Shown here one piece after another: positions 30,274 to 37,475 of a stretch of 37,492 nt of DNA. The notes under the pieces are model-generated. The model did no database searches. It was not told the origin of the DNA and saw only the letters and a program-made list of their open reading frames with translations. Both the position numbers and the translations under genes were made by a program. Position 1 is the first letter of the stretch. Each line of letters opens with the position of its first letter. Source of the DNA: Bradyrhizobium cytisi (GTDB lineage Bacteria; Pseudomonadota; Alphaproteobacteria; Rhizobiales; Xanthobacteraceae); NCBI RefSeq assembly GCF_008123515.1, contig NZ_VSSR01000080.1, forward strand, positions 1-37,492. Reading direction: 5' to 3'.

Positions 30274-31284
30274 ATGACTGCAACCGAGGGCGTGCTTCCG
30301 GAGCAAGATTCTGACCGGAAGCTGCCGCCAAAGATGCCGCCGGGCGTGCTGGTCGAAGGCCCGGTGGTCGACGCAAAATTTCGCGATTCCTACATCTCGT
30401 TCGCCATGATGATCTTGGGCTCGATCGGGGCGCTGGTTTGGGCCTTCACGCAGGGCGTCGGCCGTGTCGAGATTTCGGTCTTCGCCGGCCTGTTCGTGAT
30501 GACCACGATGGGCATCGGCTTTATGCATCGCTACTTCGTCCACCGCAGCTACCGCTGCGGTCCGGTGATGCGGACGATCCTCGCTGCGATCGCCACGATG
30601 GCGGTGCAGGGCTCGATCCTGAAATGGGTGAGCAACCATCGCCGGCACCATCTTCACTCCGACAAGCCCGGCGACGTCCACAGCCCCTATTATGACGGCT
30701 TCGGAAACCGCATTGCCTCCTTCGCCAAGGGGATGGGGCACGCGCAAGGCAACTGGGTGTGGGACCTCGCGACCACCGATTCCGAATATTACGCCAGGGA
30801 TATTCTGGCCGACCCGATCGCGATGTTCTTCACCAGGACGCGCTGGTACTGGTACGCGCTGTCCGCGATCGTCATTCCGGGCGCTATCGGCTATGCGTTC
30901 GGCGGCGTGCACACGATGATCGGCTGCGTGCTGTTCTCCGGCCTGTTCCGCAGCTACCTCATGACCATGGCCACCTCGCTGGTCAATTCGGTCTGCCATA
31001 GCGACGGTCGCTACGGCTACCGCCGCTATGAGCTCAACGACGGCACCACCAACGAGCTGGTGACCACGATCCTCACCTTCGGCGAAGGCCTGCACAACAA
31101 CCATCACCGGTTTCCGCGCGACGCCTATCTGTCGCACGCCTGGTACGAGATCGACATCAACGGCCTGATTATTTTGGGACTCGGGAAGCTTGGCCTCGTG
31201 CACGACATTTTCTCGGCCGGAAGCCGGCAGCGAGGTTCGGACGGCGGCAAGAGTTCAATGCCGGATACCGAAGCGACGGTCTGA
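30274..31284 (+). CDS. Fatty acid desaturase (acyl-CoA delta-9 type)
   Basis: A 336-residue membrane enzyme. The three histidine boxes binding the di-iron centre are HRYFVH (85-90), HRRHH (122-126) and HNNHH (274-278). Four hydrophobic helices lie around 43-62, 66-82, 193-210 and 213-235. ATG 30274 gives a standard soluble N-terminus; an upstream frame extension lacks support. The enzyme inserts a cis double bond into an acyl chain, adjusting membrane fluidity or making lipid precursors. It is monocistronic, bounded by repeats on both sides. Confidence 0.93.
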   Translation: MTATEGVLPEQDSDRKLPPKMPPGVLVEGPVVDAKFRDSYISFAMMILGSIGALVWAFTQGVGRVEISVFAGLFVMTTMGIGFMHRYFVHRSYRCGPVMRTILAAIATMAVQGSILKWVSNHRRHHLHSDKPGDVHSPYYDGFGNRIASFAKGMGHAQGNWVWDLATTDSEYYARDILADPIAMFFTRTRWYWYALSAIVIPGAIGYAFGGVHTMIGCVLFSGLFRSYLMTMATSLVNSVCHSDGRYGYRRYELNDGTTNELVTTILTFGEGLHNNHHRFPRDAYLSHAWYEIDINGLIILGLGKLGLVHDIFSAGSRQRGSDGGKSSMPDTEATV

Positions 31285-31286
31285 AG

Positions 31287-31373
31287 CCGTAGGATGGGTA
31301 GAGCGAAAGCGAAACCCATCAAAGAATCCCTCGCGGAATGATGGGTTTCGCAAGAGCTCTACCCATCCTACGG
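31287..31373. repeat. GTAGGATGGG-type palindromic repeat, intact copy
   Basis: Perfect 18-base arms, CCGTAGGATGGGTAGAGC (31287-31304) and GCTCTACCCATCCTACGG (31356-31373), enclose a second stem GCGAAACCCATCA / TGATGGGTTTCGC. It starts 3 bases after the desaturase stop. Related degenerate copies lie at 28467-28547 and 34826-34912. Confidence 0.92.
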
Positions 31374-31497
31374 ACTACGGATATCCGGATGGAGAGTTGC
31401 CAAACGCAGACGGAATAGCGAACATTGGCTGTGGACCTCGACGGGGCATTCATTCGGCCCCGTCTGAGTCGATTTTGAAAATATTTTGGAGGGCGCC

Positions 31498-32007
31498 ATG
31501 GATTGTTCGAATTTCCGAATTCTTCTCCTTGCTGTTGCGGCCGTGGTTGTTGCCTCGGTCAATCCTTCGTCCGCGCAGATCGTGGCGCTCGGCCATAGCG
31601 CGGTCCACGGCAACGTCGCGGAATCCGAGATGTGGCCGGCCGTGCTGGAGGGATTGCTGCGCGCCAAGGGGTCTCAGGTCCATGTCGCCAATGCCGGCGT
31701 GTGGGGTGAGACCACCGATGCGACGCTTGCACGTACGCCGAGCGTCGTTCCGGCTGGGACGAAGCTCGTCATTCTCTGCGACAATCCGGCCAATGACGTC
31801 AGGCACAATATGAGCCCGGTCAAAGCCATGGAGAACATCGCGGCCATCAAGAGCCAGTTGAAGGCGCGGGGCATCCGGGTCGTCGACGTCTGGGGGACCT
31901 ACATGTCAGTTTGGCGGCAACCAGGCAGCGTCGGTCCCGACGGGCGCCATCTGAGCGTCGAGGGCAACAAGAAGATGGCGACGGCGATGGTCGGCGTGGC
32001 GAAGTAG
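31498..32007 (+). CDS. SGNH/GDSL-type hydrolase, small exported
   Basis: A 169-residue protein with a signal peptide (about 1-27, ending SSA or AQ). Block I reads VALGHSAVHG, with nucleophile Ser34 but His33 where GDSL enzymes have Asp. Block II is NAGVWGETT (Gly70), block III NPANDV (Asn99), and block V DGRHLS with Asp148 and His151. All four catalytic residues are thus in place. TesA-like esterases and lysophospholipases have this layout. ATG 31498 has GGAGGG five bases upstream. Likely periplasmic. Confidence 0.82.
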   Translation: MDCSNFRILLLAVAAVVVASVNPSSAQIVALGHSAVHGNVAESEMWPAVLEGLLRAKGSQVHVANAGVWGETTDATLARTPSVVPAGTKLVILCDNPANDVRHNMSPVKAMENIAAIKSQLKARGIRVVDVWGTYMSVWRQPGSVGPDGRHLSVEGNKKMATAMVGVAK

Positions 32008-32010
32008 CCG

Positions 32011-32808
32011 CTAATTGCCGTCACCCGCCCCAAGGCGCTGAAACTGCCGCTTCATCGCGTTGACCCTGGCGACATAGCTCGCGACGAGGTGATCGCCGCA
32101 GCGTTCGGTGGCCACCATCTGAAAGTGCCGCCGCGCATAGGCGGTGGCCGGACCTCCGCCGCAGAGATGGATGAAGGCGGCGAGATCCTGCTTTTGCTGC
32201 GCATTGGCCTTCACGTCGCCGGCGCGGGCGAGAACGTCGGCGACATTGCGGTCGAGATATACCGATGCCAGCTCGATGGCGTGGCTCGGGATCGCGCGGG
32301 TGTAGAGGAAGGTCGAACCGCAGCCGGTATCAGTCACGACGTTGCCGCGGATACAGAACCGCGCGGCCTCGCTGAGGGCCGGATCGGTCATCTGGTAGAG
32401 CCCGACGGCAGACGAGGCGGGCCGGTAGATCGCCAGCGGATTAAAGCTCCATCGCCAGCGCCAGTAGGTGCGCGCCACCGGATTGCCCGAGCTCTCGACC
32501 TGCGCAAGTGCTGCCAGCAGTTCGGGCGAGATCGTCGCAGTGGAGTAGGTGCGGAAGAGCGGGCCGTATTGCCGCCAGTTCTCGGCAGGCTCCTTGTCGA
32601 GGGAATTGCCGAGAAAGACGAACAGCTCGGTCGGCTTGCGGACCATTTGATAGAGGATGTTTGCAAGCGCCGCGAGCGCAAGCAGCATCGCCATGCCGGC
32701 CGCGATCCGAACCAGCCGCGGTGCGCGCACGAACTTTTTTCGTACCCACCGAGCGCCCTGGCGGATGCTGCGAAGGCGAGTGAGCAGGCGCTTGCTTTTC
32801 CTTGGCAT
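32011..32808 (-). CDS. Membrane-anchored lytic transglycosylase (SLT domain)
   Basis: A 265-residue protein. A basic N-terminus (PRKSKRLLTRLRSIRQGARW) and one transmembrane helix (about 31-55) anchor it. The SLT domain (about 92-250) has catalytic Glu105 in LAALAQVESSGNP, then AVGLYQMTDPA and a Tyr-containing C-terminal part with HLCGGGPATAYARRHF. It would cleave peptidoglycan glycan strands with formation of 1,6-anhydro ends. The 5' end and its upstream bases recur as a fragment at 35885-35944. It converges on the SGNH gene, with stops only 4 bases apart. Confidence 0.88.
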   Translation of the reverse strand: MPRKSKRLLTRLRSIRQGARWVRKKFVRAPRLVRIAAGMAMLLALAALANILYQMVRKPTELFVFLGNSLDKEPAENWRQYGPLFRTYSTATISPELLAALAQVESSGNPVARTYWRWRWSFNPLAIYRPASSAVGLYQMTDPALSEAARFCIRGNVVTDTGCGSTFLYTRAIPSHAIELASVYLDRNVADVLARAGDVKANAQQKQDLAAFIHLCGGGPATAYARRHFQMVATERCGDHLVASYVARVNAMKRQFQRLGAGDGN

Positions 32809-32942
32809 GGGGCTTGTGGGAGCCGGTAGGATGGGCCGAGCCGTTGCGGAAGCCGTGGTCCGACGGGTTGATCTATATCGCTTCGGGGCTGCGCGACGAT
32901 CCGCGGCCCCTCCGCACCGGGAATACCAAGCCGTGAGGCGAC

Positions 32943-33566
32943 ATGCCAAGGACACTGAAAAGAAAACTGAAGACGTATCAGACCTCGCTCGGCTTTTACG
33001 ATCAGGCGGTCGCTGCTCCCTCGATGAAGGCGGCGCTGGATGCCTGGGGCGCCAGGTCCAACCTGTTCCATCAGGGCATCGCGAAGGAGACCGACGACCC
33101 TGATATCGTCGCCGCGACCATGGCGAGCCCGGGCGTGGTGCTCAGGCGCCCGGTCGGATCGGACGGCCCGTTCACCGAGCACTCTGAACTGCCGACCGAT
33201 CTCGCCGGTGATGAGGGCAAGACAAAAGCCAGGTCCAGGCCAAAGAAGCGTCCCGCCAGGCGTGCGGCGAAGTCCTCCCGCAAGATCGGCGATCAGGACG
33301 CGCGCAAGGCCGCCGCGGCCTTCGCCCGGGAAGAGCAGCGCCGCGACAGCGCGCGCCGCAAGGAAGAGGCCGCCCGCGCGCGCCGTGACAAGGCGGTCGC
33401 GGCCGCCCAGGCGGCGCTGGACAAGGCGAAGCGCGACCACCAGGCGCGGGTGGATGAGATCGACGCGGAGCGGGCTGTGCTGGACGAACGTGCCGGGGCG
33501 GAGGACGCGCGTTGGCACAAGCAGAGGATCAAGCTGGAGGAGGCGGTTCGTCGGGCGCGAGGGTAG
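32943..33566 (+). CDS. TolA-like, Lys/Arg/Ala-rich helical protein (207 aa)
   Basis: Residues 1-75 form a small folded part (LKTYQTSLGFYDQAVAAPSM, IVAATMASPGVVLRRPVG). Then a strongly charged segment (PKKRPARRAAKSSRK) and a long single alpha-helix or coiled coil follow (FAREEQRRDSARRKEEAARA and on to KLEEAVRRARG). Such low-complexity helices are often annotated TolA-like. No signal peptide or membrane anchor is present, so a periplasmic TolA role is doubtful. Homologues are known to me only as hypothetical proteins. Confidence 0.72.
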   Translation: MPRTLKRKLKTYQTSLGFYDQAVAAPSMKAALDAWGARSNLFHQGIAKETDDPDIVAATMASPGVVLRRPVGSDGPFTEHSELPTDLAGDEGKTKARSRPKKRPARRAAKSSRKIGDQDARKAAAAFAREEQRRDSARRKEEAARARRDKAVAAAQAALDKAKRDHQARVDEIDAERAVLDERAGAEDARWHKQRIKLEEAVRRARG

Positions 33567-33659
33567 AGGCGCGGGGCGGATGGGCCGACACGGTAGATCC
33601 GCATCCTGTCAGGCGCACGAGCGGCGTTCCACCCCGTCGGCTCATCCGCCCTTGCGCGC

Positions 33660-34769
33660 CTACCAATCCGGATCGCCGTAGGGGTCGACCATATAGGGCG
33701 GGGGCATCCATGGTCCTCGTGGTGGCCTGGGTCGCCGGGGTGCGGCCGCTTGCACGTGCGGCCGTGCAGCCGCAGCCGTATCGTTGTTGAGCACGCTCCG
33801 CACGGCGGGTTTCACAGATGCAGATGCGGATGAAGCCGTCAGTTGCGTTTGCAGCGCCTGGACCTGCGCGGCGAGGCGCGCATTGTCCGCCGCATCCTTC
33901 TCCTGCGCCGCCTTGAGCTGTTGAATGGTGTCGGCCTGCTCGCGCAGCGTCTGCTCGTTGCGGCTCTTCAGTTGCTCGAGCTTTCCGTTGATGCTCGCAA
34001 GCTCGTTGGTGATGGTCTTGAGCGATTGCGCGAGATCAGACGAGGGCTGGTCAGGCGCTGTGGTGCCAGTGCTTGGAGCGTCCGGTCTTGAAACGTCAGG
34101 TTTTGGAGCGCCTTCCGTTTCCTTGCCGACCGGCGGCGGGGGCAGCGGACCAGGCTGATCCACAGCAGCCAATTGCAGTGCCGGCGGCTGCGCCGGACTT
34201 GCAACCGCGGACGCTTGCGGGGGCTCATTCGTGGCCGGCGGGGCCCAGCGCGCCATGATCGACTTGCTGATCGACTTGCTGATCGACTTGGCCTCATCGC
34301 GATATTGCGAAGCGAAGGCAGCACCGAGAATGCCGATCGCCAGCACGAGGCCAACCAAAGCGCGCAGCATGGGCCGATCTCCCTTCAGGCCTTGATCGCG
34401 AAGCTTGCTATCCGGCGCCTTGTCCTCGGCTGCCGCCGCAGCGGCGCTTGCTTGCGAAGCCCGCGGGCTTTCGCTGCCGCGTTCCATTGCGGAAACCAGC
34501 CGGTCCAGCCGCGCAAGGTCGTCCTCTGCGCTCTTGATCTGGTCAAAGGCCCGCGCCAGCCCGCCATCGGCACGCATCTCGTCCGGCTTTTGGGTATCAG
34601 GCATTTGGATACCAGGCTTTTGGGAATCAGCCTTTTGGGTATCGGTCTTTTGGGTATCAGCCTTGGGGTCGTCCGCTTCAGGCACCGATGCGCTCTCCAT
34701 CCAGTCGGGCGTCACTGGGCGTGCGGCAATCCGATCGCTGGAAGAATAGGTCTCGCCGCTGTCCAACAC
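33660..34769 (-). CDS. Membrane-anchored coiled-coil protein with VDPYGDPDW tail (369 aa)
   Basis: The N-terminal 90 residues are acidic and disordered with DTQK/DSQK-type repeats. Residues 85-100 form a helix (DQIKSAEDDLARLDRLVSAM). A single transmembrane segment follows (about 134-152, MLRALVGLVLAIGILGAAFA), then a 12-base tandem repeat coding for SKSI three times. A Pro-rich part and a coiled coil come next (SLKTITNELASINGKLEQLK...), and the tail ends in PPPYMVDPYGDPDW. The architecture parallels the protein at 11262-12290. The start at 34769 is the first ATG; a shorter start is possible. Confidence 0.78.
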   Translation of the reverse strand: MLDSGETYSSSDRIAARPVTPDWMESASVPEADDPKADTQKTDTQKADSQKPGIQMPDTQKPDEMRADGGLARAFDQIKSAEDDLARLDRLVSAMERGSESPRASQASAAAAAAEDKAPDSKLRDQGLKGDRPMLRALVGLVLAIGILGAAFASQYRDEAKSISKSISKSIMARWAPPATNEPPQASAVASPAQPPALQLAAVDQPGPLPPPPVGKETEGAPKPDVSRPDAPSTGTTAPDQPSSDLAQSLKTITNELASINGKLEQLKSRNEQTLREQADTIQQLKAAQEKDAADNARLAAQVQALQTQLTASSASASVKPAVRSVLNNDTAAAARPHVQAAAPRRPRPPRGPWMPPPYMVDPYGDPDW

Positions 34770-34825
34770 AACGCGCGTGCGAGGGAGAAATTATGGCGGG
34801 CTCGGGGGCGGGGCGGATCGAGTTC

Positions 34826-34912
34826 GTAGGACGGGTTGAGCCTATCGCCTTGCCGATCGGCTGATGATGGGGCATCGCTTCGCTCCAATCCACCCATCCT
34901 ACGGGCTTCGCC
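34826..34912. repeat. GTAGGATGGG-type palindromic repeat, degenerate copy
   Basis: GTAGGACGGGTTGAG at the left and CCACCCATCCTAC at the right are related to the arms of the intact copy at 31287-31373, with mismatches. The element lies upstream of the coiled-coil gene, in the gap to 35007. No gene is seen in that gap. Confidence 0.65.
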
Positions 34913-35006
34913 CCATCAGTCGCCCGGCCCATTATGAACATTCGTTCAGGGGAACGGGGCCGGTCTCATTTCGTTGCATTGAGGGGCTTATCGGGAGGAG
35001 GACGAC

Positions 35007-35339
35007 ATGAAATCGAAGATCATCGCGCTCTCTGCTACTATTCTCATGGCAACGGCACCAGCCGTGTTTGCTCAGGGCGTATCGAGCCAGACGCCGGGCC
35101 AAGAGACGCAGCAGATGGGCTCCAAGACGGGTGAGCCGGGCGCTTCCAGCTACGCTCCGGGACACAAGAAGCACCATGCGATGCACCATGCGACGCACCA
35201 CGCCAAGGCCTCGAACAAGACCAGCGCCGGCGCGTCCAATTCCGCGCCCGGCCAAACCACCGGCGCGAGCACCAGGTCTCAAACCACGGGCACGAGCACG
35301 ATGCCAAAGTCGGGCACGAGCACATCGCCGAAGTACTGA
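35007..35339 (+). CDS. Small exported low-complexity protein (110 aa)
   Basis: Signal peptide about 1-22 (KSKIIALSATILMATAPAVF, ending VFA) precedes a mature part with PGQET/PGQTT-like repeats, a His-rich stretch (HKKHHAMHHATHHAK) and a Ser/Thr/Gly-rich C-terminus (TTGTSTMPKSGTSTSPKY). The His cluster could bind metal ions. GGGAGGAGGACGAC precedes ATG 35007. A hairpin follows the stop. Confidence 0.75.
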   Translation: MKSKIIALSATILMATAPAVFAQGVSSQTPGQETQQMGSKTGEPGASSYAPGHKKHHAMHHATHHAKASNKTSAGASNSAPGQTTGASTRSQTTGTSTMPKSGTSTSPKY

Positions 35340-35350
35340 CGGCCACAACA

Positions 35351-35387
35351 GTAACCCGCCATTCGCGAGACCCGATTGGCGGGTTAC
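35351..35387. terminator. Hairpin after the small exported gene
   Basis: GTAACCCGCCA (35351-35361) and TGGCGGGTTAC (35377-35387) form a perfect 11-base stem 11 bases after the stop. There is no T-run, so termination is uncertain and it may be a repeat-type element. A further GTGGGTTAGCC/AACCCACC repeat lies at about 35483-35560. Confidence 0.55.
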
Positions 35388-35577
35388 GCCCTCGGCTAAC
35401 TCCGGCTCTGCCGGATTGATGGGTATTGCTTTCACCTTCACGCGTTGAACTTGCGTCGGGCAAAGTCGTCTACGCGGCCCGTAGGTGGGTTAGCCGAAGG
35501 CGCAACCCACCACTGCTTGCCTAGGAGGAAATGAAGGAGGTGGGTTGTGGGCTACGCTTCCTGCAAAGGAGGATCCG

Positions 35578-35874
35578 ATGAAATCGCTTTTGCTGCTCAC
35601 GGCGAGCGGTCCGTTGCTCATTCTCACATCCCACGAGTCCCTGCACGACCAGAAGCTCCTTGACGTGCTCAGGCACAAGGGGATCGGCAAGTTCGTCGCG
35701 TTCGAGGTTCCCTTGTCGCTCGCCAAGGCGCGCTACGGCGGGCACTTTCAAGCGGTCGAAAGCAATCTGCAGGAGACCGATGATTTGAGAGTCCTCGACT
35801 TCGACGGCCAGCGCATCTTTCAGCTCTTTCGTTTCGACGAGCTGGGTGCACCAATCCTAAAAGAACCGTCGTGA
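35578..35874 (+). CDS. Small conserved cytosolic protein (98 aa)
   Basis: A mixed alpha/beta protein: strand LLLLTASGPLLILTSH, helix QKLLDVLRHKGIGKFVAFEV, strand segments LAKARYGGHFQAVESNL and ETDDLRVLDFDGQRIFQLFR. The start at ATG 35578 is set by a strong AAAGGAGG six bases upstream. I recall homologues annotated only as cytosolic or hypothetical proteins. No catalytic motif is visible. Confidence 0.8.
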   Translation: MKSLLLLTASGPLLILTSHESLHDQKLLDVLRHKGIGKFVAFEVPLSLAKARYGGHFQAVESNLQETDDLRVLDFDGQRIFQLFRFDELGAPILKEPS

Positions 35875-35884
35875 TCCGGTGAAC

Positions 35885-35944
35885 GCCCCGCCGGACGCTA
35901 CGAAGGCGAAGGAGGAGGCTCTTTCTTTTCCTTGGCGTGGTCAT
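35885..35944 (-). pseudogene. 5' fragment of a transglycosylase-type gene
   Basis: On the minus strand ATG 35944 opens MTTPRKRKSLLLRLRSVRRG, matching MPRKSKRLLTRLRSIRQG at the start of the transglycosylase (32808). About 41 of 50 bases agree (32761-32810 against 35891-35940), and similarity extends into the upstream bases (TGTGGGAGC...). The frame then diverges and no SLT domain follows. It is a decayed duplicate adjacent to the IS110 remnant. Confidence 0.55.
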
Positions 35945-36027
35945 GTGGGAGCGGGTGGGATGGAATGAGGTGGGGTATCCTACGACTGTTCGTCCCCAAG
36001 CTCGTAGATGGGGTAACGGGCCCCGAG

Positions 36028-36169
36028 GCCTCCCAAGCCAACCGCGCTAGCTACGGCGCAATGTGATGGCGCGCGTCGCGCGGTTGGCTTGGGAGGCGGT
36101 CGTCCCTCACACTGATGGTGTGACGGAGTCGAGGATGGACCTCGCTCCAAGCATCGAGGAGAGACGACC
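36028..36169 (+). ncRNA. Structured leader, possible bridge RNA of an IS110 element
   Basis: GCCTCCCAAGCCAACCGCGC (36028-36047) pairs perfectly with 36078-36097, a 20-base stem with a 30-base loop. Directly after it GGTCGTC (36098-36104) pairs with GACGACC (36163-36169). This encloses two hairpins: TCACAC/GTGTGA (36107-36123) and CGAGG-ATGGA-CCTCG (36130-36144, extended by GAG/CTC). In IS110 elements the non-coding region next to the transposase encodes a bridge RNA of similar length that guides recombination. The correspondence is inferred from position and structure only. Confidence 0.35.
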
Positions 36170-36220
36170 ATGAACCACTATGCCGGAATCGACGTGTCAT
36201 TGGAATGCTCGAGCGTGTGT
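36170..36220 (+). pseudogene. Truncated IS110-family transposase start
   Basis: The 17 codons MNHYAGIDVSLECSSVC match the N-terminus of IS110 DEDD transposases, where the first catalytic Asp lies in GIDVS. After this the frame reads unrelated sequence (GQSVRG...). GAGGAGAGACGACC precedes the ATG. The remaining about 300 codons are absent. Confidence 0.75.
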
Positions 36221-36241
36221 GGGCAGAGCGTCCGCGGGGCG

Positions 36242-36490
36242 CTAGGCGGTGTGTTCCGTCGATCGCGCGACGTCGCCGCGTCCTGCGAGGAGGCCGGCAA
36301 TGGAGATATCCTCGTCCAGCGCCTCCCAGTGCAGTCCAACCCGGCTGAGTTCGACTTGCTCGCGTTCGGTAGGCGTTGCATGCAGCAGGCGCGGAAACCA
36401 CGCGAGCGGAATACCCAGTGTCCGACCATCGGACAGTTCGACCCACATGGTGGCGTCATCGAAGCTTACGTTGGTGGGCGCAGTGGTCAT
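36242..36490 (-). CDS. DUF2442 domain-containing protein
   Basis: An 82-residue cytosolic protein. NVSFDDATMWVELSDGRTLG, IPLAWFPRLLHATPTEREQV and WEALDEDISIAGLLAGRGD are the DUF2442 core in order. The family is often encoded next to a DUF4160 partner in toxin-antitoxin-like pairs; no DUF4160 was found here. The last residues (ARSTEHTA) abut the IS110 remnant. The 210 bases upstream to 36702 show no gene. Confidence 0.88.
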   Translation of the reverse strand: MTTAPTNVSFDDATMWVELSDGRTLGIPLAWFPRLLHATPTEREQVELSRVGLHWEALDEDISIAGLLAGRGDVARSTEHTA

Positions 36491-36701
36491 GCCGTGCCTT
36501 TGCAAGCAGATCGCGGATCGGGCGGATGGCTTGAAGAGTACCCGAATGTGGCGCGCAATTGAAGGGCAGAGAACTCGCGAGCCAATCTTCTCAGGGCTGC
36601 ACGAGGGCGCATAGCGCAAGGGATAGATCAGGGGCGGTTCTCTGGCTTGAGGGGTGCAGTCCAGCACTGTCACTGCAATTCCGTAATTCCGGAGCCTGCG
36701 A

Positions 36702-37217
36702 TCAATAGCGGCCGCCGTTGTGCTTTTGCTGCGTGATCCAGTCCGACAATGTTTTCGGTGTCGATTTTGCAGTCCGGCCCAGTGATACCTTCGGATTGTT
36801 GCGGACACCTTTCGTCGGACGGGTGAGCGGCGCTTCCGTCGCGTTGACGCTCTTCATGGCAGCCGTCGATGCTTCCGCGGCTTCCTTTTCGAGGCGCAGC
36901 TTTTTCAATCGCGCCATCTTGATGCGCTCTGCCTCGACTTCGGGGCTTTCGGACAGCAGCGGCTTGTGTTGAGCAAGCTCGGCCGGGACCAGGACGCCGA
37001 TGATGGTTGTCTCGCCGAGCGCCTTGCAGGCTTCGAGCCGATGCAGTCCCTCGACCAGAACGAGGCGGTCTCCGTCGTGCCGAACGGAAATGGGGTCCTG
37101 TTGTCCGATGTCCAGAATGCTTTCCGCGATCTCCCCGACGATCTCGGGCTTGATGGCTTTCTTCTGCTTCGTGGGAACGAAGATCTTCTCGATCGGGAAG
37201 CTTTCCGGTTTGGGCAT
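36702..37217 (-). CDS. ParB-like nuclease-domain protein
   Basis: A 171-residue protein. The ParB N-terminal fold is seen in EKIFVPTKQKKAIKPEIVGE, ILDIGQQDPISVRHDGDRLV and the CTP-site motif VEGLHRLEACKALGE (GLHR at 57-60, in place of GEHR/GxRR). The C-terminal 90 residues form a basic helical tail (RIKMARLKKLRLEKEAAEAS...) without the ParB HTH. It is thus not a canonical chromosome-partition ParB; such small proteins occur in mobile or accessory regions. Role unknown. Confidence 0.85.
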   Translation of the reverse strand: MPKPESFPIEKIFVPTKQKKAIKPEIVGEIAESILDIGQQDPISVRHDGDRLVLVEGLHRLEACKALGETTIIGVLVPAELAQHKPLLSESPEVEAERIKMARLKKLRLEKEAAEASTAAMKSVNATEAPLTRPTKGVRNNPKVSLGRTAKSTPKTLSDWITQQKHNGGRY

Positions 37218-37475
37218 AACTCGACTCCGCTTCTACCGGGCCCGTCGGAACGCATGCGGGTGGGGTTGGGAGTTTAGGGGGGACGGGCTCGATCGCAAAG
37301 GCAATTTCGCCGGCAACGTATTGATGACCATCGAAGCTTGGAACCAAACTGCGATGCGGTGGTACGATTACGGTGAGAGTCCACTAGATTGACGTCGTCC
37401 GCCAAACTAGAGCCGAAGCCGCAGATCCGTAGGACGGAGCGAGTGAATTTAGTGCACTGGCATCGTAATTCCCTT
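37218..37475. other. Non-coding right flank without a supported gene
   Basis: About 260 bases upstream of the ParB-like gene. It must contain that gene's promoter, but no clear -35/-10 pair was found on the minus strand. Minus-strand frames are open for short distances without recognisable products. Confidence 0.5.

Larger units (their letters stand above)
36010..36220 (+). mobile_element. IS110-family element left-end remnant
   Basis: The non-coding leader and first 17 codons of an IS110-type transposase are present, then the sequence changes abruptly. The left boundary is approximate and the right end is missing. The remnant abuts the end of the DUF2442 gene, which suggests deletion or insertion-associated rearrangement. 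It can no longer make a transposase. Confidence 0.65.

Noticed and set aside
29665..31203. Minus-strand open frame of 512 codons across the small exported gene and the desaturase
   Set aside because: It crosses a palindromic repeat and is antisense to the intact three-His-box desaturase.
822..35387. Repeated palindromes as a CRISPR array
   Set aside because: Copies are scattered, unequal and not separated by regular spacers; no cas genes are present.
36500..36700. Possible DUF4160 partner gene upstream of DUF2442
   Set aside because: All minus-strand frames were read; none shows the expected DUF4160 HVHV-type motif.
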